The notes beneath the pieces were generated by a model. That model was not told where the DNA came from, ran no database searches, and saw only the letters and a list, made by a program, of their open reading frames with translations. A stretch of DNA of 64,000 bases from Desulfonauticus sp. GTDB taxonomy: Bacteria > Desulfobacterota > Desulfovibrionia > Desulfovibrionales > Desulfonatronovibrionaceae. Made by a program: the position numbers and the translations under genes. How positions within the stretch are numbered: the stretch's first letter is position 1; each line of letters begins with the position of its first letter. Shown here one piece after another: positions 9,883-21,021 of the stretch. The stretch covers positions 1-64,000 of the forward strand of contig JAUZRP010000014.1 of NCBI GenBank assembly GCA_030950395.1, given 5' to 3'.

Positions 9883-9930
9883 GCGTTAAGAAATGAGCGT
9901 TAAGAAAAATAACATCTAGAGGTTAGTATT

Positions 9931-10524
9931 ATGTCTTTAAAAAGAATTTTTTTTGCTGGTGTAGGTGGGCAGGGTACTTTAACTGTAACTAATCTTTTTG
10001 CTAGATTAGCTTTGGATAAGGGGATCCCTGTAACAGCTGGTGAGATACACGGGATGGCCCAACGGGGTGGAGTAGTTCATACCTTTGTGCTTTTGGGAGG
10101 ATATTTAAGTCCAAAGATAGAGCAAGGAGAAGCAGACGTTTTGCTTGGTTTTGAACCTTTAGAAACCGTAAGAGCTTTACCTTTTTTAAAGTATAAACAA
10201 GGGGTAGTAGTTTCTAGTAAAAATCCTATTTATCCTGTAAATGTGTCCTTAGGACAAGAGTCTTATTTGGCAATGTCGGATATTAAAGACAAATGCCAAC
10301 GTTGCGCTAATAAAAGTTATTTTTTCCCTGTATTGGAAAAAGCATTGCAACTTGGTATTCCTCAAGTAGCCAATATTATGCTTTTGGCTGCTTTTTTAGC
10401 TTTAGATGTAGTAGAAATTTCTCTGAAAGATTTGAAGGAAGGAGTAAAAAAATATTTAAGTCCTAAAATTGTAGATATAAATTTAAAAGCAATAGATCAG
10501 GCCAAAGCTTTAATAAATTTTTAG
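9931..10524 (+). CDS. iorB: Indolepyruvate ferredoxin oxidoreductase, beta subunit
   Basis: GVGGQGTLTVTNLFARLALDKG and EIHGMAQRGGVVHTFV motifs. Confidence 0.92.
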   Translation: MSLKRIFFAGVGGQGTLTVTNLFARLALDKGIPVTAGEIHGMAQRGGVVHTFVLLGGYLSPKIEQGEADVLLGFEPLETVRALPFLKYKQGVVVSSKNPIYPVNVSLGQESYLAMSDIKDKCQRCANKSYFFPVLEKALQLGIPQVANIMLLAAFLALDVVEISLKDLKEGVKKYLSPKIVDINLKAIDQAKALINF

Positions 10525-10529
10525 AAAAG

Positions 10530-12041
10530 ATGCGTTACTTAGATATATTAAGAAATATTATTTTAGAATTGTCTTTTTCTAAATCTTTAAAAGATAATTT
10601 AACTGACATTTTACACCAGGTAACTCAAATAATGCATTATAAACACATGTCTTTGGCTATTTTTGACCCTGTCTCTCAAAAGATAGAATTTTGTATCTAT
10701 TCTGGATATCCCAAAACACCTAAAAAAACTTATTCTTTAGGGGAAGGCATTATAGGTCAGGTGATAAAAGGAAAAAAAACTATAGTTGTGCCTATCATGG
10801 GGAAAGAGCCAAATTTTTTAAATTTGGCTTTTAATAGAAATGTAGAAGATTTAGATAAACTTTCTTTTATTGCAGTGCCTGTGTTATTAAAAAACAGTGA
10901 AGGTTTAACAGAAATTTTTGGAGTGTTAACTGCGGATATTGAAGATGATTTTGAAAAATTAGATGAACATAAGTCTTTTCTAGAATTGTTAGCAGTAATT
11001 ATTGCCAGACATACTTCTTATCTTCAGGACGAAATTGCGAAAAAGCATTTTTTGGATAATTTTTCCAGCTCCCAACAGGTTTCTTCTGGTCGGGATAAGG
11101 TGATTTTTTCTTCCAAAGCTATGTCTCAAATAATGACTCAGATAGCTCAGGTAGCTCCTTCAAAAGCTACAGTTTTACTTAGAGGAGAGTCTGGCACGGG
11201 TAAAGAAGTTATTGCTGAGGCCATCCATGAAATGAGTAAAGTTAAAGATGGTCCTTTAGTTAAACTAAATTGTGCGGCTTTACCATCAGATTTAATAGAA
11301 ACCGAGCTTTTTGGGCACGAAAAAGGAGCGTTTACTGGAGCTATAACTACTAAAAAAGGTAAATTTGAGTTAGCCCATAAAGGGACTTTGTTTTTAGATG
11401 AGATTGCTGAATTAAGTTTAGAAGCTCAAGCCAAATTGTTGCGAGCTATTCAGGAAGGAGAAATTCAAAGAGTTGGAGGGGAAAAAACTATTAAAGTTGA
11501 TGTGAGAATAGTTTGTGCTACTCATCAACCGTTGGAAACATTAATTCAAGCAAAAAAATTTAGAGAAGATCTTTATTTTAGGATAAATGTATTTCCTGTT
11601 TATATACCTGCTCTAAGAGAAAGGAGAGAAGATATTTTGCCTTTAGCAGAGCATTTTTTAAGTCTTTATGCTGCTGAGTATGGTAAAAAGATAAAGAGAA
11701 TTTCTACTCCAGCCATTGATCTTTTATTACAATATCATTGGCCAGGCAATGTCAGAGAGTTAAAAAACTGTATGGAACGAGCTGTTTTAATATGCGATGA
11801 AGAAGTGATTAGAACCTATCACTTACCTCCTACTTTACAAACTGCTGAAAGTTCAGCCACAGATAATCAATTGCCTTTTGCCGAAGCTGTTGCTAAATTT
11901 GAACAGGAATTGTTAATAGAAGCCTTAAAAAAAGCAAAGGGCAATATGTTGCAAGTAGCCAGAGACCTTAAAGCAAGTTATCGAGTAATTAATTATAAAA
12001 TAAAAAAATACCACATCAATCCCAAAAAATTTGCTCGTTAA
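10530..12041 (+). CDS. GAF-domain sigma-54-dependent transcriptional activator (NifA-like)
   Basis: N-terminal GAF; GESGTGKEVIAEAIHE, ELFGHEKGAFTGA (GAFTGA), HWPGNVRELKN, C-terminal Fis-type HTH. Confidence 0.93.
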   Translation: MRYLDILRNIILELSFSKSLKDNLTDILHQVTQIMHYKHMSLAIFDPVSQKIEFCIYSGYPKTPKKTYSLGEGIIGQVIKGKKTIVVPIMGKEPNFLNLAFNRNVEDLDKLSFIAVPVLLKNSEGLTEIFGVLTADIEDDFEKLDEHKSFLELLAVIIARHTSYLQDEIAKKHFLDNFSSSQQVSSGRDKVIFSSKAMSQIMTQIAQVAPSKATVLLRGESGTGKEVIAEAIHEMSKVKDGPLVKLNCAALPSDLIETELFGHEKGAFTGAITTKKGKFELAHKGTLFLDEIAELSLEAQAKLLRAIQEGEIQRVGGEKTIKVDVRIVCATHQPLETLIQAKKFREDLYFRINVFPVYIPALRERREDILPLAEHFLSLYAAEYGKKIKRISTPAIDLLLQYHWPGNVRELKNCMERAVLICDEEVIRTYHLPPTLQTAESSATDNQLPFAEAVAKFEQELLIEALKKAKGNMLQVARDLKASYRVINYKIKKYHINPKKFAR

Positions 12042-12181
12042 AATTTTTTGTCTGGTAGTGCCAAAAGTTAATATCCCGGGTTTAGAGCTCTATTTAGATT
12101 AGGTTATAAAAAAATATTTCAATCTATTATTTACAGGTTAAAATAGTTAAATTGAAATTTTAAGTTGCAGGATGATCATCT

Positions 12182-13042
12182 ATGTATTTTCAAAAGGTTT
12201 TATTGGTATTAAAGTATGAAGATAAAAAAGCCTTACTTTTGGGCCAAGAAATTAAATCTTTTCTTGAAAGTTATGGATTAGAAGTAGAAATTTTTTCTAA
12301 TTCTCTTTTGGGAACAACTATTCAAATAGATTTGCCGCGGGTGGATCTTATTATAGTTATAGGAGGAGATGGGACTTTTTTGAGTGCAATGCGTAAAATA
12401 AATTTGCCAGCAGTTCCTTTTCTTGGTTTTAATTTGGGTCGGCTTGGTTTTATGGCTGAATTAGAAATAGAGAATTGGAAAAAGGACTTGGAAAGGATTT
12501 TACGAGGAGAATTTAAGTTAAGCAAAAGATTAGAATTACAATATAAGGTGTTGCCTGAAGGAGAAGAGGGGTTGGCTATAAACGATGTTGTTTTGCATCG
12601 TACAGGTTTAGCCAGATTGTTGGAGATTAAAATTAAAATTGGAGATGAAGAAGAGTTTGTGGTTCGAGCAGATGGGGTAATTATTTTTACCCCAACAGGT
12701 TCTACGGCCTACAATTTTTCTGCAGGTGGACCTATTCTTATGCCAGAGATTCAGGCTTTTGGCCTTAACTTTATTTGTCCTTTTTTATATCCTGTTCCTA
12801 GTTTTGTAGTGCCTGAAACAAGTAAACTCAAGATTACTCTAGCCTCTTCTCAAGTAGAAACCATGTTAACCATAGATGGTCAAAGGGGGATAAATTTTGA
12901 TAGTGAACAGGAATTGGCCATAGAAGCTAGTGAGAGACGTTTTTTAATAGTTCAAAAACCACAATCAGGTTTGATCTCAAAATTTAAGGTCAAAGGGATA
13001 TTAAACGATAGGCCTGTCCCTTTTAGTTTTAAGAGCTTATAA
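12182..13042 (+). CDS. nadK: NAD(+) kinase
   Basis: IVIGGDGTFLSAMR, GFNLGRLGFMAEL, TPTGSTAYNFSAGGPI. Confidence 0.94.
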   Translation: MYFQKVLLVLKYEDKKALLLGQEIKSFLESYGLEVEIFSNSLLGTTIQIDLPRVDLIIVIGGDGTFLSAMRKINLPAVPFLGFNLGRLGFMAELEIENWKKDLERILRGEFKLSKRLELQYKVLPEGEEGLAINDVVLHRTGLARLLEIKIKIGDEEEFVVRADGVIIFTPTGSTAYNFSAGGPILMPEIQAFGLNFICPFLYPVPSFVVPETSKLKITLASSQVETMLTIDGQRGINFDSEQELAIEASERRFLIVQKPQSGLISKFKVKGILNDRPVPFSFKSL

Positions 13043-13143
13043 GTATTAAAAATTCGTGTATAATGTTTAGTTCGCTAAAAAAATAGGATATATTTGTTAT
13101 TTTAGCAGGATATTTTCCTATAAAGCAAGAGAGGTAATAGGAA

Positions 13144-14910
13144 TTGTTAAAAATATCTAATATTCATTCAGTAAGAGATTTATATTATGGCAAAGATCCT
13201 TTATTAGATGCTTGGATATTGAATTTTATGACTGAAAACGACGTAGATCCTTTAGCTAATCCAGAAGACAATGCTTCTTTTGAGCAAATAAAATTTATGG
13301 TAGATTTAGATGAAGATCAGGTCTTTGCTCCCTGTACTGATTGGTTGTTGTTAAATTTATTAAAAGGTAATTTAAGTCAGGATTTGAAAAAAGAATATTT
13401 ATTTGTGTGGAAGCGTTTGGTTTTACTTCTAAATAATATGTCTCTTGATGATTATTTAAAAAAGAAATTAGTTAACCTATGGCGATATAAATTTAAACAG
13501 GCCTATAATAATCTTATTCTTATACCTTCTAGACTTACCAAACGTCTAATTACTATTTTACTTTCCCAATGTGTAATATTTGACCCTTATGAAGTAAGAA
13601 AACAGTGGTTTAATCAGCAAGCCTACAATTTTATTCAGTCTAGAGTGTTTGAAGAATTTATTAATTTGTGTCCAGCAGACCAAATGCATTGCAATAGTTT
13701 GGCTAATCTTAGATGGACATTAGATATGTTAGAATTGTCACGTTTGTTTTATCTTTCTTTTATTGACACTATCTGGAAACGGCCTGAAGATCAAAATCTC
13801 ATTTCTATGTCTCATTTTGCTGAATATGAACAAGAATTTGAAAAAGTGAAACAAGCTTTAGAAGGGATATCGGGAAGGGATAGAGAAAAAAAATTAAAAA
13901 TATTATATTTACCAGACAGTGCAGGTTCTTTTGTTTTTGATCTTTTAATTGTAAAAGTATTTTTGAGATTGGGTCATAAAGTTATAATGGCCTTAAAAAA
14001 AGGTTTTTATTTTGATTATCCAACTTTTTGGGATATTGATAATGATAAGATTTTACAAAAAATGTTAAAAAATGCGTATTTTATTGCTGAACAAAATATA
14101 TCTAAAAAAGATTTATTGCAGAAATTAAAAGAAAATGACTTTGTAATCATTTCTGATGGCACTAGAGAAAGATTAAATTTATGTAGAAGTAGTGTTACTT
14201 TTGCTAGGTCTTGGAAAGAATCAGATCTAATTATAGCTAAAGGATATGGTAATTATAGGCGTCTTATTTTAACTTCTCACTTATTTACTCGAGATATTAT
14301 TGCCTGCTATAAAGATGAGTTAGGAAAAATTCATTTTGAATTTAAAAAGAAGAGTTCTAGAGTTAGAAAAATAACAGAAGATGAACTTATAGCTAAAGCA
14401 GAAAATATAAAAAATATGATGCTCAAGGCAAAGGCAAATGGTAAAAAAGTAATGTTTTATAGTGCTATTGTCGGTAGTATTCCAGGACAGACTAAAGTTG
14501 CTATAGAGGTATTAAATACTTTTGTTAATTATTTACGGAGTAAGTTGGATGGTATATTTATTATAAATCCTGCAGAGCATTTTGAACCTGGTATGGATGG
14601 GGATGATTTAATGTATATGTGGGAAATGGTGCAGAGAAGTGGCTTGATTGATATCTGGAGATTTCAGACCGTGGCTGATATAGAAAAGAGTTTTGAGCTT
14701 ATGGGACAAAAAGTTCCTCCTGCCTGGGTTGGGAAAGATGCCACTTTTTCTACTGGATGCACTAAAGAAATGCAAATAGCTTTAGAAGAACAAAAAAAAT
14801 ATCCAGAGATGCAGATTATAGGACCTTCTTCTGACAAATTTTTTAGGCGTAGAGAATATGGAGTTGGTAAGTATTTTGACGCTAGTTTGGTAAAATTGGT
14901 AAACGTTTAA
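13144..14910 (+). CDS. DUF89/ARMT1-like (damage-control phosphatase family) protein
   Basis: LKILYLPDSAGSFVFDLL... and SDLIIAKGYGNYRRL resemble ARMT1-like domain motifs; TTG start. Confidence 0.65.
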   Translation: MLKISNIHSVRDLYYGKDPLLDAWILNFMTENDVDPLANPEDNASFEQIKFMVDLDEDQVFAPCTDWLLLNLLKGNLSQDLKKEYLFVWKRLVLLLNNMSLDDYLKKKLVNLWRYKFKQAYNNLILIPSRLTKRLITILLSQCVIFDPYEVRKQWFNQQAYNFIQSRVFEEFINLCPADQMHCNSLANLRWTLDMLELSRLFYLSFIDTIWKRPEDQNLISMSHFAEYEQEFEKVKQALEGISGRDREKKLKILYLPDSAGSFVFDLLIVKVFLRLGHKVIMALKKGFYFDYPTFWDIDNDKILQKMLKNAYFIAEQNISKKDLLQKLKENDFVIISDGTRERLNLCRSSVTFARSWKESDLIIAKGYGNYRRLILTSHLFTRDIIACYKDELGKIHFEFKKKSSRVRKITEDELIAKAENIKNMMLKAKANGKKVMFYSAIVGSIPGQTKVAIEVLNTFVNYLRSKLDGIFIINPAEHFEPGMDGDDLMYMWEMVQRSGLIDIWRFQTVADIEKSFELMGQKVPPAWVGKDATFSTGCTKEMQIALEEQKKYPEMQIIGPSSDKFFRRREYGVGKYFDASLVKLVNV

Positions 14911-14925
14911 ATTTATTATTGTCTT

Positions 14926-16074
14926 ATGAGGATTTTTGTTCTTCTTTTTTGTGTTTTATGTTTATGCTTTTCTTGCGCTCCCAAGGTATATAAGCGTGGG
15001 GAAAAATTATCTTTTTATCAAAAAAAAGTTTTATTTCAAAAATTATCTAAAAAGTATCTAGGAACAAAACAAAGTCTGAATCAAGCCCTGCAGTATCAAA
15101 TAGATTTTGTGCAAAAGAAAAATTTAAATCAGGTTATTCTAAAAACAAATTTTTTTGTGTGTACTTATCAAGATGTTTTAAATACCTTGCGTGCTTTAAA
15201 AGAACATCTTAATCTGTTATTTACAACGCCTGAAAAAATAGCAGAATTGTTTGATGTATATATGTTATCTTCGGACACACTTTTAACAGGTTATTATGAA
15301 CCCTGGCTGGAGGCAAGTTATGTAAAACAAGGTGATTTTAAATATCCCATTTATAAAACTCCTCCAGACTTAAAAGTTGTAGATTTAGGACAATTTCATC
15401 CCCGGTTTGCAGGGCAAAAATTATATTATCGTTTGGTTAAAAATGGGATAAAGCCCTATTATTCCAGAAAAGAAATAGAACTTGGTGCATTGGCTCATAA
15501 ACATTTAGAAATTGCCTGGGTAAAAGATAAAATTAAATTGTTTTTTTTACATATTCAAGGCTCAGGGCGTTTGATCTTCCCTGATGGCAAGGTAAAACAC
15601 GTATTATACGCTGACAAAAATGGTAGGCAATACGTTTCTTTAGGTAACGTACTGGTTAAGAGAGGTTTTTTATCTCAGGATCAGGTGAATTTGGATACTA
15701 TTAGTCAGGTATTAAAGCAACATCCCGATTTGATGGACGAATTAATGTGGAGCAATCCTAGTTATGTTTTTTTTAGATTAAGTGATAGGGGGCCTTTTGG
15801 TTCCATTGGTAAGCCTTTGACCCCGTGGATAAGCGTGGCCAGTGATAAAAATTTTCTACCTTTTGGAAGTGTGGCTCTGGCCCAGGGAAGCTTGCCTTTG
15901 CCAGACAATAAAAAACAAACCTTTGTAAGTCTATTTTTAGCGCAGGATACGGGAGGGGCAATACAGGGAGAACACATAGATCTCTTTTGTGGCTCAGACA
16001 AAAAAGCAAAATTTATTGCAGGACACCTTAAAAATAAGATTAAACTTTATTTAATATTGAGGAAATATGAATAA
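14926..16074 (+). CDS. mltA: Membrane-bound lytic murein transglycosylase A (MltA-like)
   Basis: [38 protein letters not shown] motifs; lipoprotein-like N-terminus (CFSCAP). Confidence 0.9.
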   Translation: MRIFVLLFCVLCLCFSCAPKVYKRGEKLSFYQKKVLFQKLSKKYLGTKQSLNQALQYQIDFVQKKNLNQVILKTNFFVCTYQDVLNTLRALKEHLNLLFTTPEKIAELFDVYMLSSDTLLTGYYEPWLEASYVKQGDFKYPIYKTPPDLKVVDLGQFHPRFAGQKLYYRLVKNGIKPYYSRKEIELGALAHKHLEIAWVKDKIKLFFLHIQGSGRLIFPDGKVKHVLYADKNGRQYVSLGNVLVKRGFLSQDQVNLDTISQVLKQHPDLMDELMWSNPSYVFFRLSDRGPFGSIGKPLTPWISVASDKNFLPFGSVALAQGSLPLPDNKKQTFVSLFLAQDTGGAIQGEHIDLFCGSDKKAKFIAGHLKNKIKLYLILRKYE

Positions 16075-16720
16075 AAAAGATTTTAAGACATTAGTAGAGA
16101 ACTGTATTAGTAAACAGTTAGAGACAACTATTAAATGGCATGAAAAAGAAGATAATTTAGATATCTGGAATAAAGACGATTTATTAGATTTGATGGATAT
16201 TGTCTTAAGAGAGCATTTATGTAATTTTAGATTGTGGCATGTTGAAGATAGAGCCAGAAGAAGAGATGTTCCAGATAGTGTAATTGCTGAGTGTAAAAGA
16301 GAAATAGATAAGTTAAATCAACTTAGAAATGATTGGATAGAACAAATAGATTTATGGATAGTTAAAAATTTATTTGATTACTTGCCTAAAAATAAACAAA
16401 ATAGATACAATACAGAAACAATAGGATCTGTATTAGATAGATTGTCTATTTTAAGTTTGAAAATATATCATATGCAAGAACAAACTCAAAGAGAAGATGT
16501 TTCTAAAGAACATCTTGAAAATTGTTTATATAAATTAAAAGTTTTACAAGAACAGCATAAAGATTTAAAAAAATCTTTATTGGAATTGATAGATGATTAT
16601 TTTTTAGGTTTAAAGGTTCCAAAAGTCTATTTTCAGTTTAAAATGTATAATGATCCCAATTTAAACCCAGAATTATACAAAACAAAAGATAAGATTGTAA
16701 CTCCAGGCCGTAAGTCCTAA
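16067..16720 (+). CDS. DUF4254-like protein
   Basis: [12 protein letters not shown]-type motif and overall helical architecture; overlaps the mltA end. Confidence 0.6.
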   Translation: MNKKDFKTLVENCISKQLETTIKWHEKEDNLDIWNKDDLLDLMDIVLREHLCNFRLWHVEDRARRRDVPDSVIAECKREIDKLNQLRNDWIEQIDLWIVKNLFDYLPKNKQNRYNTETIGSVLDRLSILSLKIYHMQEQTQREDVSKEHLENCLYKLKVLQEQHKDLKKSLLELIDDYFLGLKVPKVYFQFKMYNDPNLNPELYKTKDKIVTPGRKS

Positions 16721-16785
16721 GTATTAATTTTTTTGTTCTCAACGTTGATTTGGGGATGTTTATAATTTTTTTACAAAATTTATTT

Positions 16786-16892
16786 TAAACAGTTGTATAT
16801 ACCTTCAATAAGAAGATTTTTTTATAATTTTAACTGGTTACAATTTGAAAATATAACTAAAAAAGAAAATTTTAGGTTTTTGCTGTTATATT
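16786..16892 (+). repeat. MITE-like intergenic element, copy C
   Basis: AACAGTTGTATATACCTTCAATAAG...AACTGGTTACAATTTGAAAATATAACTAAAAAAG...TTTTTGCTGTTATA aligns to other copies. Confidence 0.75.
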
Positions 16893-16923
16893 TTAAAAAT
16901 ATTTTTTTGTTTGGAGGGAAAAA

Positions 16924-18351
16924 ATGGAGTTTGAAAGTGTAATTGGTCTTGAGGTGCATGCCCAATTAAAGACAAAGAGCAAAATTTTTTGTTCTTGTTC
17001 TACTTCTTTTGGAGATGAGCCCAATTTAAATACTTGTCCTGTATGTGCAGGTATGCCGGGGGTTTTACCTGTTTTAAATAAAAAGGTTGTCGAGTTTGCC
17101 ATAAAAATGGGCTTAGCGGTTAATTGTAAAATAAATCTTTATTCAATTTTTGCTCGAAAAAATTATTTTTATCCTGATTTGCCCAAAGGTTATCAAATTT
17201 CTCAATATGAGTTGCCCATTGCTGAACATGGTTATTTAGTTATCTCTACTGATAAAGGGGAGAAAAAAATAGGCATTACCAGAATTCACATGGAAGAAGA
17301 TGCGGGGAAATCCATCCATTCGAGCAATGAAGGAGTAAGTTTTGTAGATCTAAATCGTACAGGTGTGCCGTTGTTGGAAATAGTCTCAGAACCTGATTTA
17401 AGAACTCCAGAGGAAGCAGTAGCTTATTTAAAAGCCTTACGCGCTATTTTAGTTTATTTGGATATATGTGATGGCAATATGGAAGAAGGTAGTTTTCGTT
17501 GTGATGCAAATATTTCTGTGCGTCCCAAAGGAGAAACTAAATTTGGAACCAGGACAGAGATAAAAAATATCAATTCTTTTAGACACGTGCAAAAGGCTTT
17601 GGAATATGAGATAGAGCGACAAATAGATTTGATTCTAGACGGGGAGCAAGTAATTCAGGAAACTAGGTTATATGATCCCCAAAAAAACATTACTAAATCT
17701 ATGCGCAATAAAGAAGAAGCTGATGACTATAGATACTTTCCTGATCCTGATTTGGTGCCTTTGGTCCTGGCACAGGAGTGGATTGAGCAAATAAAAACAA
17801 GTTTGCCAGAGTTACCTGAATCCAAATTTAAACGTTTTACCCTGGATTATAAATTAAATCAGGAAGAGGCCGTACTTCTGACTAGTGAAAAAGAATTGGC
17901 AGAATTTTTTGAACAAACAGTCAAGCTGGGCGCTGAACCTAAAAAAGTAGCTAACTGGATGTTATCTGAGCTTTTACGAGTATTAAACGAACGAAAAGTT
18001 AATTTGTATCAATCTAAATTTTCTCCAGAACAACTTTTTAAATTATTGTTATTAATTGAAAAAGGTGTTATTAGTGGTAAAATTGGGAAAAATATTTTTG
18101 AACACTTGGTGTTTTCTGGTGTTGACCCCGAACAATACGTAAAAGATAAAGGTTTAGTTCAAATTTCTGATAGCTCTGAGTTAGAAAAGATTATAGACGA
18201 TATAATCGCCAAATTTCCTAAAGAAGTGGAAAGGTTTAGACAGGGAGAAAAAAAATTGCAGGGATTTTTTGTGGGGCAGGTAATGAGAGCCACAAAAGGT
18301 AAGGCCAACCCTCAATTGGTAAATAAAATCTTGGAAGAAAAGATTAATTAG
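16924..18351 (+). CDS. gatB: Aspartyl/glutamyl-tRNA amidotransferase subunit B
   Basis: [22 protein letters not shown] and [16 protein letters not shown]. Confidence 0.97.
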   Translation: MEFESVIGLEVHAQLKTKSKIFCSCSTSFGDEPNLNTCPVCAGMPGVLPVLNKKVVEFAIKMGLAVNCKINLYSIFARKNYFYPDLPKGYQISQYELPIAEHGYLVISTDKGEKKIGITRIHMEEDAGKSIHSSNEGVSFVDLNRTGVPLLEIVSEPDLRTPEEAVAYLKALRAILVYLDICDGNMEEGSFRCDANISVRPKGETKFGTRTEIKNINSFRHVQKALEYEIERQIDLILDGEQVIQETRLYDPQKNITKSMRNKEEADDYRYFPDPDLVPLVLAQEWIEQIKTSLPELPESKFKRFTLDYKLNQEEAVLLTSEKELAEFFEQTVKLGAEPKKVANWMLSELLRVLNERKVNLYQSKFSPEQLFKLLLLIEKGVISGKIGKNIFEHLVFSGVDPEQYVKDKGLVQISDSSELEKIIDDIIAKFPKEVERFRQGEKKLQGFFVGQVMRATKGKANPQLVNKILEEKIN

Positions 18352-18419
18352 TAATTTCTAATTAGTATTTGTAATTGGTTGGGTAACATATAGGGACAAA
18401 CTTAAAAAAGCAGGAGATT

Positions 18420-19445
18420 TTGAAGGTGAAACACATTGTTTTTGATGCTGATAGATCTGTTCTTAAATTGTTGGATCAAAGATTATTGCCAGAACAGGAG
18501 AAATGGTTTGAGTGTCATAAATTAGAAGATGTTATTTTTGCTTTGCAACAAATGGTTATAAGAGGGGCTCCAGCTATAGGTATCACTGCTGCGTATGGTT
18601 GTTGTATTTTACTGAAAGAAGTTCAGTGCCATAGGGATTGGAAGTCTAAATTAGAGCAAGGGTTAAAGATTTTGTCTCAGGCAAGACCTACTGCAGTAAA
18701 TTTGAGTTGGGCTGTAAAAAAAATGCAAGACAGGATGAAGGACGTGGAAGTTTCTCCTAAGGAATTATATGAGATCTGGGCAAAAGATGCTTTGGAAATT
18801 CATCGTCAAGATATTGAAATGAATAAAAAAATGGGCAGGTTAGGAGCTGATTTGTTGGACGATAAGGACGTGGTAATGACTCATTGCAATGCAGGAGCTT
18901 TGGCTACAGGAGGTTATGGCACGGCTTTAGGAGTTATTAGGGCAGCAATAGAGCAAGGCAAACAGATTACAGTTATAGCCAATGAAACCAGACCTTTTTT
19001 GCAAGGAGCAAGACTTACGGCCTACGAATTGCAAAAAGATGATATACCGGTTAAAGTTGCTTGTGATAATGCTTGTGCCTTTTTGATGAAAAATCAGCTG
19101 GTAAATAAAGTTATTGTAGGAGCAGATAGAATTGTAGCCAATGGAGACGTGGCTAACAAAATAGGGACTTATGGTGTGGCAATTTTGGCCAGAGAACATA
19201 ATATTCCTTTTTATGTGGCTGCTCCATTTTCTACTATAGATATAGGTTTGAGCAAAGGAGAAGATATTCCCATAGAAGAACGTTGTCCCCAAGAAGTGAC
19301 CCATATTGAAAATAAACAAATCACTCCTCAGGGAGTAGAAGTATTTAACTATGCATTTGACATTACACCTGCGAACTTAATTTCAGCTATTATTACTGAA
19401 AAAAAAGTTTTTTACTTTCCGTATGATTTTAAAATTAATAGTTAG
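18420..19445 (+). CDS. mtnA: S-methyl-5-thioribose-1-phosphate isomerase
   Basis: [52 protein letters not shown]. Confidence 0.95.
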   Translation: MKVKHIVFDADRSVLKLLDQRLLPEQEKWFECHKLEDVIFALQQMVIRGAPAIGITAAYGCCILLKEVQCHRDWKSKLEQGLKILSQARPTAVNLSWAVKKMQDRMKDVEVSPKELYEIWAKDALEIHRQDIEMNKKMGRLGADLLDDKDVVMTHCNAGALATGGYGTALGVIRAAIEQGKQITVIANETRPFLQGARLTAYELQKDDIPVKVACDNACAFLMKNQLVNKVIVGADRIVANGDVANKIGTYGVAILAREHNIPFYVAAPFSTIDIGLSKGEDIPIEERCPQEVTHIENKQITPQGVEVFNYAFDITPANLISAIITEKKVFYFPYDFKINS

Positions 19446-19486
19446 AGTTTAATAGGTGTAAATGACGAGGGGGAGATAGTTTATAT

Positions 19487-20713
19487 ATGAAGTTTATAAA
19501 TAAAAAAATTGTTTTTATAGCTATTTTTTGTTGGGTCTTGATAATAACAGGAAATTTTTGGTGGATATACAGAACCAGAGTTATGTTTCAAAAACAACTT
19601 GCTAAAAATACGATTAATATTTTATTTGATATGTTAATTCGTGTCGGCGAACTTGATAGAGAATTTAATGGACTATTTGTATTGGTTAAAAATAAACACA
19701 ATATTTTTAAGGATAGTAATTTTTATATACATAATAAAGAAACTAGTAATATGTTTGTTAAAATAAGTCCATCCTATCTGATAAAAAAGATATCTGAAAT
19801 TATACATAAACATAAAAACATACGCTTCCATCTTACTAGTCTAGATCCTATAAATCCGGAAAATAAACCAAATGAATTAGAAAAAAAAGTTTTATATAAT
19901 TTTTATAATCATAATGTTAATGAAGAGGGGATGTTTATAAAACACAATGGCAAGAATATCTATTTTTATATGAAAGCTCTAAGGCTTAAAAAATCTTGTT
20001 TTCGTTGTCATGTAGAAAGAAGATACAAAGAAGGATGTATTAGAGGTGGAATTAGTGTTTATTTACCTGTTAATAATTCTCAACTGGTATTAACTAATTT
20101 GCTTATGCCTTATATTGGATTGTGTGTCATAGGTGTGTTAGTAATTGGTTATGGCGGCAATAAACTTATAAACATATATACTCAGCTAGAAAAATCTTCT
20201 TTTACAGATAGTTTGACTCAATTGCCCAATAGAAGGAGTTTTAATGAAGTTATACAAAGAGAATTTTCTAATAGCCAGAGGAACAAAACTCCATTGTCTG
20301 TTATTATGTGTGATATAGATAAGTTTAAGCTTTATAATGACACTTATGGGCATCAAGCAGGGGATGTGTGTTTGGCTAAAGTTGCTATGGTCATAAAAAA
20401 ATCTTTAAATAGGCCTTCTGATTATTGCGCAAGATATGGAGGAGAAGAGTTTATTGTTGTTTTATCCACTTCTTTTTCAGGATCTTTGCACGTAGCAGAA
20501 CGAATTCGTAAAAATGTAGAAGAAATGCAAATTCCGCATAAAAAGTGGTTTTATAAAGTGGTTACTATTAGTGTTGGAGTGGCAAGCATGGAAGATACTT
20601 CTGGTTTAACGTCTTACGAAGAAATCCTAAAAAAAGCAGATGAGGCTCTTTATATGGCCAAAACTCGAGGTAGAAATCAGGTTCAGATGATAGAGCTTAA
20701 ATCACAAACCTAG
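19487..20713 (+). CDS. Membrane diguanylate cyclase with periplasmic CxxCH (heme c) sensor domain (DUF3365/Tll0287-like)
   Basis: Two TM segments, CFRCH heme-binding motif, GGEEF active site with RPSD upstream I-site. Confidence 0.87.
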   Translation: MKFINKKIVFIAIFCWVLIITGNFWWIYRTRVMFQKQLAKNTINILFDMLIRVGELDREFNGLFVLVKNKHNIFKDSNFYIHNKETSNMFVKISPSYLIKKISEIIHKHKNIRFHLTSLDPINPENKPNELEKKVLYNFYNHNVNEEGMFIKHNGKNIYFYMKALRLKKSCFRCHVERRYKEGCIRGGISVYLPVNNSQLVLTNLLMPYIGLCVIGVLVIGYGGNKLINIYTQLEKSSFTDSLTQLPNRRSFNEVIQREFSNSQRNKTPLSVIMCDIDKFKLYNDTYGHQAGDVCLAKVAMVIKKSLNRPSDYCARYGGEEFIVVLSTSFSGSLHVAERIRKNVEEMQIPHKKWFYKVVTISVGVASMEDTSGLTSYEEILKKADEALYMAKTRGRNQVQMIELKSQT

Positions 20714-20825
20714 TTATTTTTCAAAATAGCAATAAGCAAAAATTTTTTTAAAATTTTTATGTGCTTTACTTTGTCGCTAGGTGTTACGAAAGATTAGAGA
20801 CTAATAAATAAAATTTTTGTTTTTA

Positions 20826-20948
20826 AGATCCAGCTCAAAAAATTATTTTAAGCAATCAGATACAAGAAGAAAATTTTTTTAATAAGTTAAGCTGATTACA
20901 ATTTGACAACTTAATCAAAAATGCGAATTTTGGGCTTTTGCAGTTATA
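20826..20948 (+). repeat. MITE-like intergenic element, copy D
   Basis: GATCCAGCTCAAAAAATTATTTTAAGCA...TTAAGCTGATTACAATTTGACAACTTAATCAAAAATGCGAATTTTGGGCTTTTGCAGTTATA. Confidence 0.85.
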
Positions 20949-21021
20949 TTTTTTATCAATTTAATCATTTTATTGTTATATGTTAGAAAAAGATTTATTT
21001 TTTGTAATTTGAAATAAAGGA

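Noticed and set aside
12042-12175. Possible decayed copy of the intergenic element (TAGTGCCAAAAGTTAAT...TTAAGTTGCAGG)
   Set aside because: Ends vaguely resemble the termini but the core does not align convincingly.
16781-16897. TATTTTAAA on both sides of copy C as a target-site duplication
   Set aside because: Too AT-rich to distinguish from chance, and other copies show no matching duplication.
18927-19319. 130-aa antisense ORF in mtnA
   Set aside because: Entirely antisense to a clear mtnA; composition typical of AT-rich antisense translation.
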